From positions 3,836 through 10,762 of the forward strand of contig NZYH01000047.1 of the NCBI GenBank assembly GCA_002697825.1: a DNA stretch of 6,927 bases. Reading direction: 5' to 3'. The stretch is from Nitrospina sp. (GTDB lineage: Bacteria > Nitrospinota > Nitrospinia > Nitrospinales > VA-1). This document shows positions 1 to 5,989 of this stretch, piece by piece (within the stretch, counting starts at the first letter, position 1; each line of letters opens with the position of its first letter). Position numbers and translations under genes: made by a program. Below the pieces are notes generated by a model. It saw only the letters and a list, made by a program, of their open reading frames with translations. It searched no databases and was not told the DNA's origin.

Positions 1-108
1 GATCTAGAGATAAAATATGTCAATAAATTTTTGGGCTTATTAGCTGTTGAAATTTGGTATAGATTGTTTATAACTAAAGATCTTGATAGTAATACTACAC
101 TAGGTTAA
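1..108 (+). CDS. Asparagine synthase (glutamine-hydrolysing) family, C-terminal end only
   Basis: This is an open frame entering from the left edge and ending at TAA 106-108, leaving 35 visible residues. The stretch FLGLLAVEIWYRLFI closely resembles the closing helix of AsnB-type asparagine synthases, where a short pattern of the kind W-x-L-L-x-x-E-x-W-x-R-x-F is the usual C-terminus. Enzymes of this family transfer glutamine-derived ammonia to a carboxylate. Inside surface-polysaccharide clusters, paralogues are often thought to amidate uronic acids rather than make asparagine. The following dehydrogenase begins 13 bp later on the same strand, so the two are probably cotranscribed, and a uronic-acid-forming dehydrogenase beside an amidotransferase fits the glycan-amidation role. 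The family call rests on a short tail and the catalytic domains lie outside the window, so it is moderate; the glycan role is inference. Confidence 0.6.
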   Translation, partial: DLEIKYVNKFLGLLAVEIWYRLFITKDLDSNTTLG

Positions 109-121
109 TTTACTAACAAAA

Positions 122-910
122 ATGGAAAAAATTATGAAAAAAGACGTTGTAGCTGGGCTTGGAGAAATTGGAACTCCAATTCTCAAATTACTTTCAAAAA
201 ATTATGACATAGTTGGATATGACATAAATCCAAAATTAATGAATCAAAAAAAATTTAATAAATTTAGTGATGTTAAAACATCTTTTTTACATATTGCAAT
301 TCCTGTATCTCCTAAATTTGAAAATAATATTATTCAATTGAATAAAAAATTTAATCCAGAATGTATAGTTATTCATAGTACAATTAGTCCTGGAACTACT
401 GGAAAACTCCAAAAAAAAATCAATGTTCCAATAATTTATAGTGCTACTAGAGGTGTTCATAAAAGAATGATAAAAGACATTCAAAGATATGTAAAATTTT
501 TCGCAATTTCTCCTAATGCTCCAGAAAAAAAATGGGCATCTGAAACATATTCAAAGAAAATGAAAAAATCTGGAATTAAAACTAAAAAAATGTCTAAACC
601 TGAAACATTAGAACTTGCTAAAATTATTTGTGATACTTCATATCTTGGTTGGCTCATAAATTATTCCCAAATTAGTAATCAATTAGCACAGTCATATGAT
701 GTTAATTATGATGAAATGTGGTCATTTTCTGATGAAATTCATAAATTTTTAGGTAATAGACCGAAAATGTTTCCTGGATACATTGGTGGACATTGTGTTA
801 TACCTAATTTAGAATTAATCAACAACGAAACACTGGATCTCATTAAAGAACTAAATGATATGTATCTTAAAAAAAATCCTAAGGCCAAATCAATTAAAAA
901 AAATAAGTGA
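122..910 (+). CDS. Short UDP-glucose/UDP-GlcNAc/GDP-mannose dehydrogenase-like protein without C-terminal domain
   Basis: The N-terminus is a Rossmann fold with G12-x-G14-x-x-G17 and an acidic D34 at the end of the second strand, which favours NAD. Next come HSTISPGTT (85-93), a hallmark of nucleotide-sugar 6-dehydrogenases, the helix ELAKI carrying K167, and the active-site segment GGHC with C225. In the family, Lys and Cys of these segments serve the two-step oxidation of a sugar C6-OH to a uronate through a thioester. Normal members have about 400-450 residues; this one ends at 262, some 37 residues past the Cys, with a lysine-rich tail, so the C-terminal nucleotide-sugar-binding domain is absent. 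The gene sits 13 bp after an asparagine synthase tail and 9 bp before a glycosyltransferase, which supports a surface-glycan operon. ATG 122 is the first start; ATG 134 (residue 5) is equally possible and neither has a clear Shine-Dalgarno. It could be a diverged enzyme or a non-catalytic homologue. Confidence 0.72.
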   Translation: MEKIMKKDVVAGLGEIGTPILKLLSKNYDIVGYDINPKLMNQKKFNKFSDVKTSFLHIAIPVSPKFENNIIQLNKKFNPECIVIHSTISPGTTGKLQKKINVPIIYSATRGVHKRMIKDIQRYVKFFAISPNAPEKKWASETYSKKMKKSGIKTKKMSKPETLELAKIICDTSYLGWLINYSQISNQLAQSYDVNYDEMWSFSDEIHKFLGNRPKMFPGYIGGHCVIPNLELINNETLDLIKELNDMYLKKNPKAKSIKKNK

Positions 911-919
911 GAAAAAGTC

Positions 920-2494
920 TTGACAATACTTACAGAAAAAGCACAAAACAATAAATTCTTAATTCCAGGATTACTATTTTTAATATCAATCTCATTTTTA
1001 TCATTTAATCTTTCAGAGCAAGGACCACATCAGGATGAATTAGATTTTTTCTATGCTTATTCCGTAGTCTATTTTGGTCTAATAATGGATGGAGATTTTT
1101 TTCATCCTTGTTGGAATGGGGATGGTGAATGTGTGTTATTATCTGTTGAAGGATGTAATATGGATGATCATTGGATTACAACTCATGGTGTTATGAAACA
1201 CATCTTTGTTGGAACTGGAATTCTAATACATGGAGAAAATGAATGGGAAAGCTATGCACCAAAACCACCATTATGTAAGCCTCACACAGATCCTGTCTTT
1301 GGAGTAAATGTGCCAGAAAAATCTGAATTAGGTGCGGCAAGATTTTTCTCTCCTATCCTAGGTTCGTTAACAGTTGTTCTTGCTTTCTTTATTGGAAAAT
1401 TTCTTTTTAATAGAATCACAGGATTAAGTTTCGCATTATTACTGTTATTCAATAGTTTATGGTTTGGATACAGTCGAACAATAATGTCTGAAACACACAT
1501 CTACTTTATGATGATATTATCATTTTTTTTATTATTATATTCATTTCAAGAACGAGAAAAAATTCGATATATATTATTAATTTCCAGTGCAGTAATTTTT
1601 GGAATTGCATTTGACACTAAACCAATTGTTTTCATGTTTCTACCAATGTTTATCTTAACAATTTTTCTAAGAAATTCAATTAATAAAAAATTCTCTAGAA
1701 AATGTTTCAATACCAAAAATTATTTCTCAAAATCATTTGCTCTATCTTTCTTATACATTGCTGTACTACTTGTATCAATAATAGCCACATTGCCATTTTA
1801 TTGGATTGGACCTATTGAACAATTTGGTTTACAACAAGAAAGTTTGGATGCATACAATAAAGAAATGAGTTTACATATGCCATGGGATATTGAATCAAAA
1901 TTACATATTAGGATTTTGAGTACAATTACTGTATCTTTCGTACCTGTGATTGATACATATTTCAATTTATTTAATCCAGATAATATTCCTGAATCAGTTG
2001 ATCGTGCAAATAATTTTTCAAGTATACCATTATCAATATTATTTTTTACAGGCATAGGTTTTCTAATTCACAGTATAAAAAATAAAACAATTACTGGTTC
2101 TGAATTAATAATTATATTTTGGGTCTCAAGTATTTTCTTATTCTTATCAACAATGATGGAATCATATTCCACTAGTAGATTTTTTATTATGATGTTTATT
2201 CCTTTAATTTTAGTATCTTCTTATGGGTACTGGAAATTTTTTAATACAACAAATAATAAAAAAATCCAAGTTATTTCTTTCTTATTATTAATAACTTCTC
2301 ATGCAATTACCACACTAATTTTTTGGAAAGAACTCTTTTTTGATTCCTCGATTATTTGGCTTGATCCATTATTCATTAAATCACAAGTAGCAGTGACTCA
2401 TATTGAAGTATTAGGATTTGGAATTATATTCTCATTATTCTTTATTATTTTTGGAATAAATAAAACAATTAAAAATAAATCAGTGAAAAAATAA
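920..2494 (+). CDS. Multi-pass GT39/PMT-ArnT-like glycosyltransferase (GT-C fold)
   Basis: A 524-residue membrane protein with about ten to twelve hydrophobic segments, the first at residues 13-30. GT-C hallmarks are visible: an acidic pair D39-E40 just after TM1 (HQDELDFFYAY), H89 to K93 before the segment leading to GENEW, then ARFFSPILGSLTVVLAFFIG, which matches the R-x-x-S-x-x-x-G pattern before TM2-3 of dolichyl-phosphate-mannose:protein mannosyltransferases and ArnT. Enzymes of this type move a sugar from a polyprenyl-phosphate carrier to protein, lipid or glycan on the outer face of the membrane. The loop between TM1 and TM2 is long (about 105 residues) and carries four Cys (64, 71, 79, 119). 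The start is TTG 920: an in-frame TGA at 908-910 bars extension, no ATG occurs before residue 56, and GTGAG at 907-911 is a possible weak ribosome-binding site. Donor and acceptor cannot be told. Confidence 0.75.
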   Translation: MTILTEKAQNNKFLIPGLLFLISISFLSFNLSEQGPHQDELDFFYAYSVVYFGLIMDGDFFHPCWNGDGECVLLSVEGCNMDDHWITTHGVMKHIFVGTGILIHGENEWESYAPKPPLCKPHTDPVFGVNVPEKSELGAARFFSPILGSLTVVLAFFIGKFLFNRITGLSFALLLLFNSLWFGYSRTIMSETHIYFMMILSFFLLLYSFQEREKIRYILLISSAVIFGIAFDTKPIVFMFLPMFILTIFLRNSINKKFSRKCFNTKNYFSKSFALSFLYIAVLLVSIIATLPFYWIGPIEQFGLQQESLDAYNKEMSLHMPWDIESKLHIRILSTITVSFVPVIDTYFNLFNPDNIPESVDRANNFSSIPLSILFFTGIGFLIHSIKNKTITGSELIIIFWVSSIFLFLSTMMESYSTSRFFIMMFIPLILVSSYGYWKFFNTTNNKKIQVISFLLLITSHAITTLIFWKELFFDSSIIWLDPLFIKSQVAVTHIEVLGFGIIFSLFFIIFGINKTIKNKSVKK

Positions 2495-2533
2495 AACGAT
2501 CATTATTCTAATTCTGTAAACCAGAAAATCATA

Positions 2534-2599
2534 GGTATTTTACGTTTTTAGAAACAGTTTTTGCTTTAGTAAAAAACCTAATCTCAAGATAGTTTTTTC
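2534..2599 (+). terminator. Weak hairpin plus T-tracts after the glycosyltransferase gene
   Basis: GGTATTTTAC (2534-2543) can pair with GTAAAAAACC (2569-2578) with one mismatch, around a 25-base AT-rich loop that itself holds two runs of five T (2545-2549 and 2558-2562). A further run of six T lies at 2593-2598. Archaeal RNA polymerase stops mainly at U-rich tracts, so this stretch is a reasonable end for the transcript of the upstream glycan genes. The pairing is weak and may be chance in such AT-rich DNA. Confidence 0.35.
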
Positions 2600-2625
2600 T
2601 ATAATTACATCCAAATTTGTAATAA

Positions 2626-2635
2626 ACTATATAAT
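2626..2635 (+). promoter_or_regulatory. Archaeal TATA box for the radical SAM gene, leaderless layout
   Basis: ACTATATAAT at 2626-2635 is centred about 27-28 bp before the ATG at 2658. Archaeal TBP boxes sit about 25-30 bp upstream of the transcription start, so transcription would begin at or next to the start codon, giving a leaderless mRNA. No Shine-Dalgarno is visible before ATG 2658, in agreement. The box marks the start of a new transcription unit of radical SAM gene plus phosphatase. Confidence 0.55.
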
Positions 2636-2657
2636 ATTACATTTTCACTAAAAACTG

Positions 2658-4142
2658 ATGAGAATTTTACTCATTAGTCCAAAATATGATTCCTATATAG
2701 TAGCACCATGTTTGGGATTAGGTTACCTTGCTTCTAGTTTGAAAAAAAATGGACATGTTGTTAAAGTAATGGATGGATTACGTGAAGAAATAGTATATGA
2801 TCCAACTGATTGGGATATGGTTGGTGTCACTGCCATGTCTACGTATTTCCCTGAATGCATTCAAGAAGTAAAAAAAGCAAAAGATTTTGGTCTTACTACG
2901 ATAATTGGCGGTCCTCATATTATTTGTGATCCTATTCAGAGTTTAATTGATTCTGAAGCAGATTATGCTGCAGTTGGTGAAGGTGAACGAACATTAAACC
3001 AACTAGTTTCAGGAATTCCTCCTGCACAAGTAGAGGGACTAGCTTATTGGGATAATGGAAAAGCAGTTGAATCAAAACCACCAGATAAGGAATTAATTGA
3101 TACAAAAGAACTCTATTCATTAAAAGTAGGAAAATTAAAGCGACAATTCCAGATAGATCTTGATGATTTTGGCAGGCCTGATTGGAAATCAATTGACCCT
3201 AGAACATATCCTGTAGCTCCTCATGGAATGATTGCTCATGCACATCCAATAGCTCCTATAATTACGACTAGAGGGTGCCCATACAGTTGTACATATTGTA
3301 GTGCCCCAATCACTGCTGGTAAAAGAATGCGATATAGAGATCCAATCAAGGTTGTTGATGAAATTGAAATGTTAGTTAATGATTTTGGAGTTAAAGAAAT
3401 ACAAATTGAAGATGATAATTTTACTCTAGATAGAAAACACTGTGTAAAAATATGTGAAGAAATCTTAAAAAGAAAAATCAAAGTTTTGTGGAGCTTGCCA
3501 AATGGTGTTAGAATAGACAAATTGGATAAAGAAATGGTTATTTTAATGAAAAATGCAGGATGTTGTTCAATGTCCTTAGGAATTGAGTCTGCAAATCAAC
3601 GAATTTTGGACATGATAAAAAAACAATTGAATAAAGATATCATTAGGGATACTGTAAAAATGGTTTCAGATGTAGGAATTGAAACTGTTGGATTTTTTAT
3701 GATTGGTTTTCCTACAGAAACAAAAGAAGAAATAGAAAATACAATTAACTTTGCAAATACTTTACCACTAACTCGTGCAAATTTCACAAAAGTTACACCT
3801 TTACCAGGTACTGAATTATTTGATCTATGGGTTGAAAAATATGCAGATGGTGGAAAGATAGACTGGAAAACATTCAATTATTATCAATTTGATGCTGATT
3901 GGTCTGAATGTAGCTTTGATGAAATTGCAAAGTTACAAACTAAGGCAGCAATAAAATTTTATGGAAGACCCGATAGATTCTTCAAGATACTGGTACAATT
4001 AAAGCCTGCACAATATTTGCCTGGCTTTAAGCGGTTAATCAAAATACTGATAGGCACAGATTTCTATAATAAAGTAATTTCAAAGGAAGGTACAATAAAA
4101 AAAGATTCTATTGTTAAACAACAACCTATGTCTTCCGTTTAA
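2658..4142 (+). CDS. B12-binding-domain radical SAM protein, substrate unknown
   Basis: Residues 1 to about 140 form a cobalamin-binding-like Rossmann domain: the start MRILLISPKYD, L-G-L-G-Y-L-A-S, GGPH at 84-87 and GEGE at 107-110 are typical of the BchE/HpnJ/P-methylase class. The radical SAM core follows, with the iron-sulphur motif C207-x3-C211-x2-C214 (RGCPYSCTYC), GIES at 308-311 and IGFP at 349-352. The tail (about 430-480) has the FYGRPDRFF-type pattern seen at the end of this class. Such enzymes use a 5'-deoxyadenosyl radical for methyl transfer, cyclisation or C-C chemistry, often on lipids or membrane-associated precursors. The 494-residue length is normal. It heads a unit with the phosphatase that starts 16 bp downstream. 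Known archaeal members of the wider class include the GDGT ring synthases GrsA/GrsB; the sequence is not clear enough to claim that role. The call is firm for family, open for reaction. Confidence 0.85.
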   Translation: MRILLISPKYDSYIVAPCLGLGYLASSLKKNGHVVKVMDGLREEIVYDPTDWDMVGVTAMSTYFPECIQEVKKAKDFGLTTIIGGPHIICDPIQSLIDSEADYAAVGEGERTLNQLVSGIPPAQVEGLAYWDNGKAVESKPPDKELIDTKELYSLKVGKLKRQFQIDLDDFGRPDWKSIDPRTYPVAPHGMIAHAHPIAPIITTRGCPYSCTYCSAPITAGKRMRYRDPIKVVDEIEMLVNDFGVKEIQIEDDNFTLDRKHCVKICEEILKRKIKVLWSLPNGVRIDKLDKEMVILMKNAGCCSMSLGIESANQRILDMIKKQLNKDIIRDTVKMVSDVGIETVGFFMIGFPTETKEEIENTINFANTLPLTRANFTKVTPLPGTELFDLWVEKYADGGKIDWKTFNYYQFDADWSECSFDEIAKLQTKAAIKFYGRPDRFFKILVQLKPAQYLPGFKRLIKILIGTDFYNKVISKEGTIKKDSIVKQQPMSSV

Positions 4143-4158
4143 CCTCTCTGGATAATTT

Positions 4159-4662
4159 ATGTTTGATACTCTAGATCACATTTTAGGTGCAATAACAATA
4201 AGAATTTTAAGAAAATATCTAAAATTTAAGAGAAAACCAGATTTGGTATATTTTGATGAATTTCTTGCAGTAGGGGGTGTTTCCAAACTAGAATTAATAA
4301 AGAAAGAAGGAATTAATGCGATTCTAGATATGAGGATGGAAGACTATCACAATGAAAGTAATCTAAAAAAATTGAATATTGCATATATGAGACTGAAAGT
4401 TCCAGATAGAGGTTTTCCATCAATTAATGATAGCTCAAATGCAATTGAATGGATAAATAATCATAAAAAAAATGGGCATAAAGTTTTGATTCATTGTAAC
4501 TTGGGTAGGGGCAGAGCTCCACTAATGTCAATAGCATATCTTATCTCTAAAGGAATAAACAGGAATAACGCTATTCAAAGAATTAAAGACATTAGAAAAA
4601 GCATTTTTCTTAACAAAGATCAATTAAAATTTCTGGAAATATTTGAAAAAAAATATTCATAG
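4159..4662 (+). CDS. Dual-specificity (PTPMT1-like) phosphatase
   Basis: A 167-residue protein with the cysteine-phosphatase P-loop HCNLGRGR: nucleophile C113 and phosphate-binding R119 (C-x5-R). A likely general acid is D83 in VPDRGFP, correctly placed about 30 residues earlier. The segment FLAVGGVSKLELIKKEGINAILDMR (about residues 35-59) matches the opening strands of dual-specificity phosphatases. The first 28 residues are hydrophobic and basic and could lie on the membrane. Family members remove phosphate from protein Tyr/Ser/Thr, phosphoinositides or, in PTPMT1, phosphatidylglycerophosphate. Next to a radical SAM gene and a convergent prenyl-phosphate phosphoribosyltransferase homologue, a lipid phosphate such as a polyprenyl-phosphoribose-5-phosphate or archaetidylglycerophosphate is an attractive substrate, but that is inference. 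ATG 4159 follows the upstream stop by 16 bp, so the two genes are probably cotranscribed. The 3' end overlaps the opposite-strand gene by 6 bp. Confidence 0.8.
   Translation: MFDTLDHILGAITIRILRKYLKFKRKPDLVYFDEFLAVGGVSKLELIKKEGINAILDMRMEDYHNESNLKKLNIAYMRLKVPDRGFPSINDSSNAIEWINNHKKNGHKVLIHCNLGRGRAPLMSIAYLISKGINRNNAIQRIKDIRKSIFLNKDQLKFLEIFEKKYS
4646..4653 (-). terminator. U8 tract just past the stop of the UbiA-family gene
   Basis: Eight A on the + strand read as eight T on the - strand, starting 4 bases beyond the TGA (complement of 4657-4659) of the UbiA-family gene. Archaeal polymerases terminate at such U-tracts without needing a hairpin. The tract lies inside the last codons of the convergent phosphatase gene (a Lys run), so it may exist for coding reasons alone. 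Confidence 0.4.
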
Positions 4663-5550
4663 TTTAAAAAAATCTGTTGGTATAAAATAGATCAATATTA
4701 CAATTGAAATTACAAATGATGATATGAGAAATAATAAAGATTTTGAATTTACTAACATCTGATGAAATTCTTTTGACGAAAAATTACCGGATAAAATTCT
4801 TTGAGAATATATCCATATGATTAGAATTGCTAATGGGATTGTTAGGACTAATCTCCAATCCTCTATTGATTCTGAGCCTGAAATAGCATATGCAGAGTAA
4901 GTAATTATTACAAATGCTGATGAAAAATAAATAGACCATCTTAAACTTTGTATAGAATATCTTTTCAATGATTTTCTATGTTTCTCTGAATTAGTTTTTA
5001 AAAATTGTAATTCATTAAATCTTTTTGAAAACGATAATAATAATGCAAAAAAGAATATTCCAACAATTAACCAATTTGAGATATCTAATGTTAACAGATA
5101 ACCTCCTGCAACTGCTCTAAAAACATAATTAATACTAATCAAAGATACATCTAAAACTACAATATTTTTTCCTCTAATTGTATAAATTATAGTTGAAATA
5201 ATTAAAAATAAATTCATTAAGAAAAACATATGATTTAAAATAATTGAACAAATTAATGAAATAGCTAAAAATACTATTGCAATAAGAAAAGCAGTTTGTT
5301 TTGAAATTTTTCCTGATACTATTGGCCTGTATTTCTTAACTGGATGAATCTTATCTTTTTCATAGTCAATTAAATCATTGAAAATGTATAGTGCACTAGA
5401 ACTTAAACAAAGTAAAATGAATCCTTGTAAAGAAAGAAAGAAAAGTTCAATATCAAGTAAATTTAATGAGAAAATTATCGGGACAAAAACTAGTAAATTT
5501 TTATACCATTGCTGAGGTCGTAATAAAGAAATCTGCATATTTTTTTTCAT
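4657..5550 (-). CDS. UbiA-family polyprenyl-phosphate phosphoribosyltransferase (DPPR synthase-like)
   Basis: A 297-residue membrane protein of about eight to nine hydrophobic segments. It opens with RPQQWYKNLLVF (11-22) and has N58-D59-x2-D62-x3-D66 followed by HPVKKYRPIVSG (69-80), and a second conserved site YTIRGK...LDV (Y123, D134) leading to FRAVAGG. These signatures, with the later KRFNEL and HRKSLKRYS segments, are those of decaprenyl-phosphate 5-phosphoribosyltransferase (the mycobacterial Rv3806c group), rather than of the quinone or digeranylgeranylglyceryl-phosphate branches. The known reaction is polyprenyl phosphate + PRPP giving polyprenyl-phosphoryl-phosphoribose and pyrophosphate; in an archaeon the lipid would be a dolichyl-type phosphate. 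It is transcribed alone, convergent with the phosphatase gene (6 bp overlap). ATG 5550 is the first start and ATG 5538 (M5) an alternative; the upstream DNA is A/T only, with no single convincing TATA box. PRPP as donor is inferred from family resemblance. Confidence 0.8.
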   Translation of the reverse strand: MKKNMQISLLRPQQWYKNLLVFVPIIFSLNLLDIELFFLSLQGFILLCLSSSALYIFNDLIDYEKDKIHPVKKYRPIVSGKISKQTAFLIAIVFLAISLICSIILNHMFFLMNLFLIISTIIYTIRGKNIVVLDVSLISINYVFRAVAGGYLLTLDISNWLIVGIFFFALLLSFSKRFNELQFLKTNSEKHRKSLKRYSIQSLRWSIYFSSAFVIITYSAYAISGSESIEDWRLVLTIPLAILIIWIYSQRILSGNFSSKEFHQMLVNSKSLLFLISSFVISIVILIYFIPTDFFKL

Positions 5551-5616
5551 TTTATTTAGTAAATTAATCTAGTGTACAAATAATTTTAATTAAAAACAAT
5601 TTTTAAAATTAAATAA

Positions 5617-5814
5617 TCTGAACATTATTTATACTTGTATTTATGTCTAGTAATGTTCAAAATCTATTCAAGAATGTTTGAATATTTTTTTTCAAAAAAT
5701 TCACTGACATTTTTCATGGGTGGTGATAATTTCATGGTTGTAACAAATTCAAAACAAAATGTGATATGCTCTGATTATGTACGAAGAGTTCAAGAAATAT
5801 GATATTAGAATACC
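5617..5814 (+). pseudogene. Decayed internal fragment of GTP cyclohydrolase III (archaeal ArfA/GCH III)
   Basis: The frame through 5653-5802 encodes a peptide with KNSLTFFMGGDNFMVVTNS, which matches the GGDNFM metal/nucleotide-binding signature and its lead-in in archaeal GTP cyclohydrolase III (MJ0145 has GFFIGGDNFM at about residues 160-175 of 268). The resemblance starts around 5617 (frame open after TAA 5614-5616) and fades after about 5757. A possible continuation, ALIMYEEFKKYDIRI, lies in the next frame at about 5768-5812 and resembles the segment that follows GGDNFM in the intact enzyme, suggesting a frameshift. The first half and the C-terminal end (GIGIG region) are missing. The intact enzyme opens GTP to a formamidopyrimidine for riboflavin and F420 synthesis. 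This piece cannot work; a full copy presumably exists elsewhere. The match is from memory of the family pattern. Confidence 0.68.
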
Positions 5815-5952
5815 ATGACCAATAGAACAGTTTACCAAGGTGATGAAAAACGTGAAGAACAGGAAATTAATCAGCTAGATTCCAAGCATAATGAAGTAAT
5901 GGATGAGTATGGATTAGGCGATTTAGATCGTGGTGAAGCAGGGGATGAATAG
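5815..5952 (+). CDS. Small acidic hypothetical protein, 45 residues
   Basis: ATG 5815 to TAG 5950-5952 gives MTNRTVYQGDEKREEQEINQ at the start and GLGDLDRGEAGDE at the end. It is strongly charged, with about 17 acidic and 6 basic side chains, no Cys, no hydrophobic segment, and probably helical or disordered. The stretch is richer in G and C than the flanking DNA and carries no A/T-run codons, which argues for real coding. It starts at the very end of the GTP cyclohydrolase remnant and stops 37 bp before the next gene. No Shine-Dalgarno and no TATA box at the usual distance are visible, so its transcription is unclear. I do not recognise a family; it may be a conserved small soluble protein of the lineage. 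Confidence 0.5.
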   Translation: MTNRTVYQGDEKREEQEINQLDSKHNEVMDEYGLGDLDRGEAGDE

Positions 5953-5959
5953 TAATGAT

Positions 5960-5969
5960 TAATTTATTT
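5960..5969 (+). promoter_or_regulatory. Possible TATA element before the DUF457-like gene
   Basis: TAATTTATTT is centred about 25-26 bp ahead of the TTG start at 5990, the distance expected for an archaeal leaderless promoter. The match to a TATA box is only fair in AT-rich DNA, and the gene could instead be read through from the small ORF upstream. Confidence 0.28.
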
Positions 5970-5989
5970 GAAAAAATTCAAAATGAATA

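Noticed and set aside
2495..2657. Possible small RNA or riboswitch in the gap before the radical SAM gene, considered because B12-type genes can be riboswitch-controlled
   Set aside because: No cobalamin-riboswitch-like conserved box is visible; the gap is explained by a weak terminator plus a TATA promoter, and a leaderless transcript leaves no room for a riboswitch.
2932..3192. Reverse-strand open frame of 86 codons inside the radical SAM gene
   Set aside because: It is a low-complexity Leu/Val/Gln-rich shadow of a well supported + strand gene with clear motifs. Similar antisense frames at 287-484, 1282-1500, 3236-3520 and 3596-3877 were dismissed for the same reason.
5626..5634. TTATTTATA, a TATA-like string on the + strand
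   Set aside because: It lies inside the GTP cyclohydrolase remnant frame (Tyr/Leu codons), about 180 bp from the next credible start codon, and such strings are common in DNA this AT-rich.
5643..5681. Short ORF MSSNVQNLFKNV before the GGDNFM segment
   Set aside because: Only 12 codons, overlapping the GTP cyclohydrolase remnant in another frame; no sign that it is a gene.
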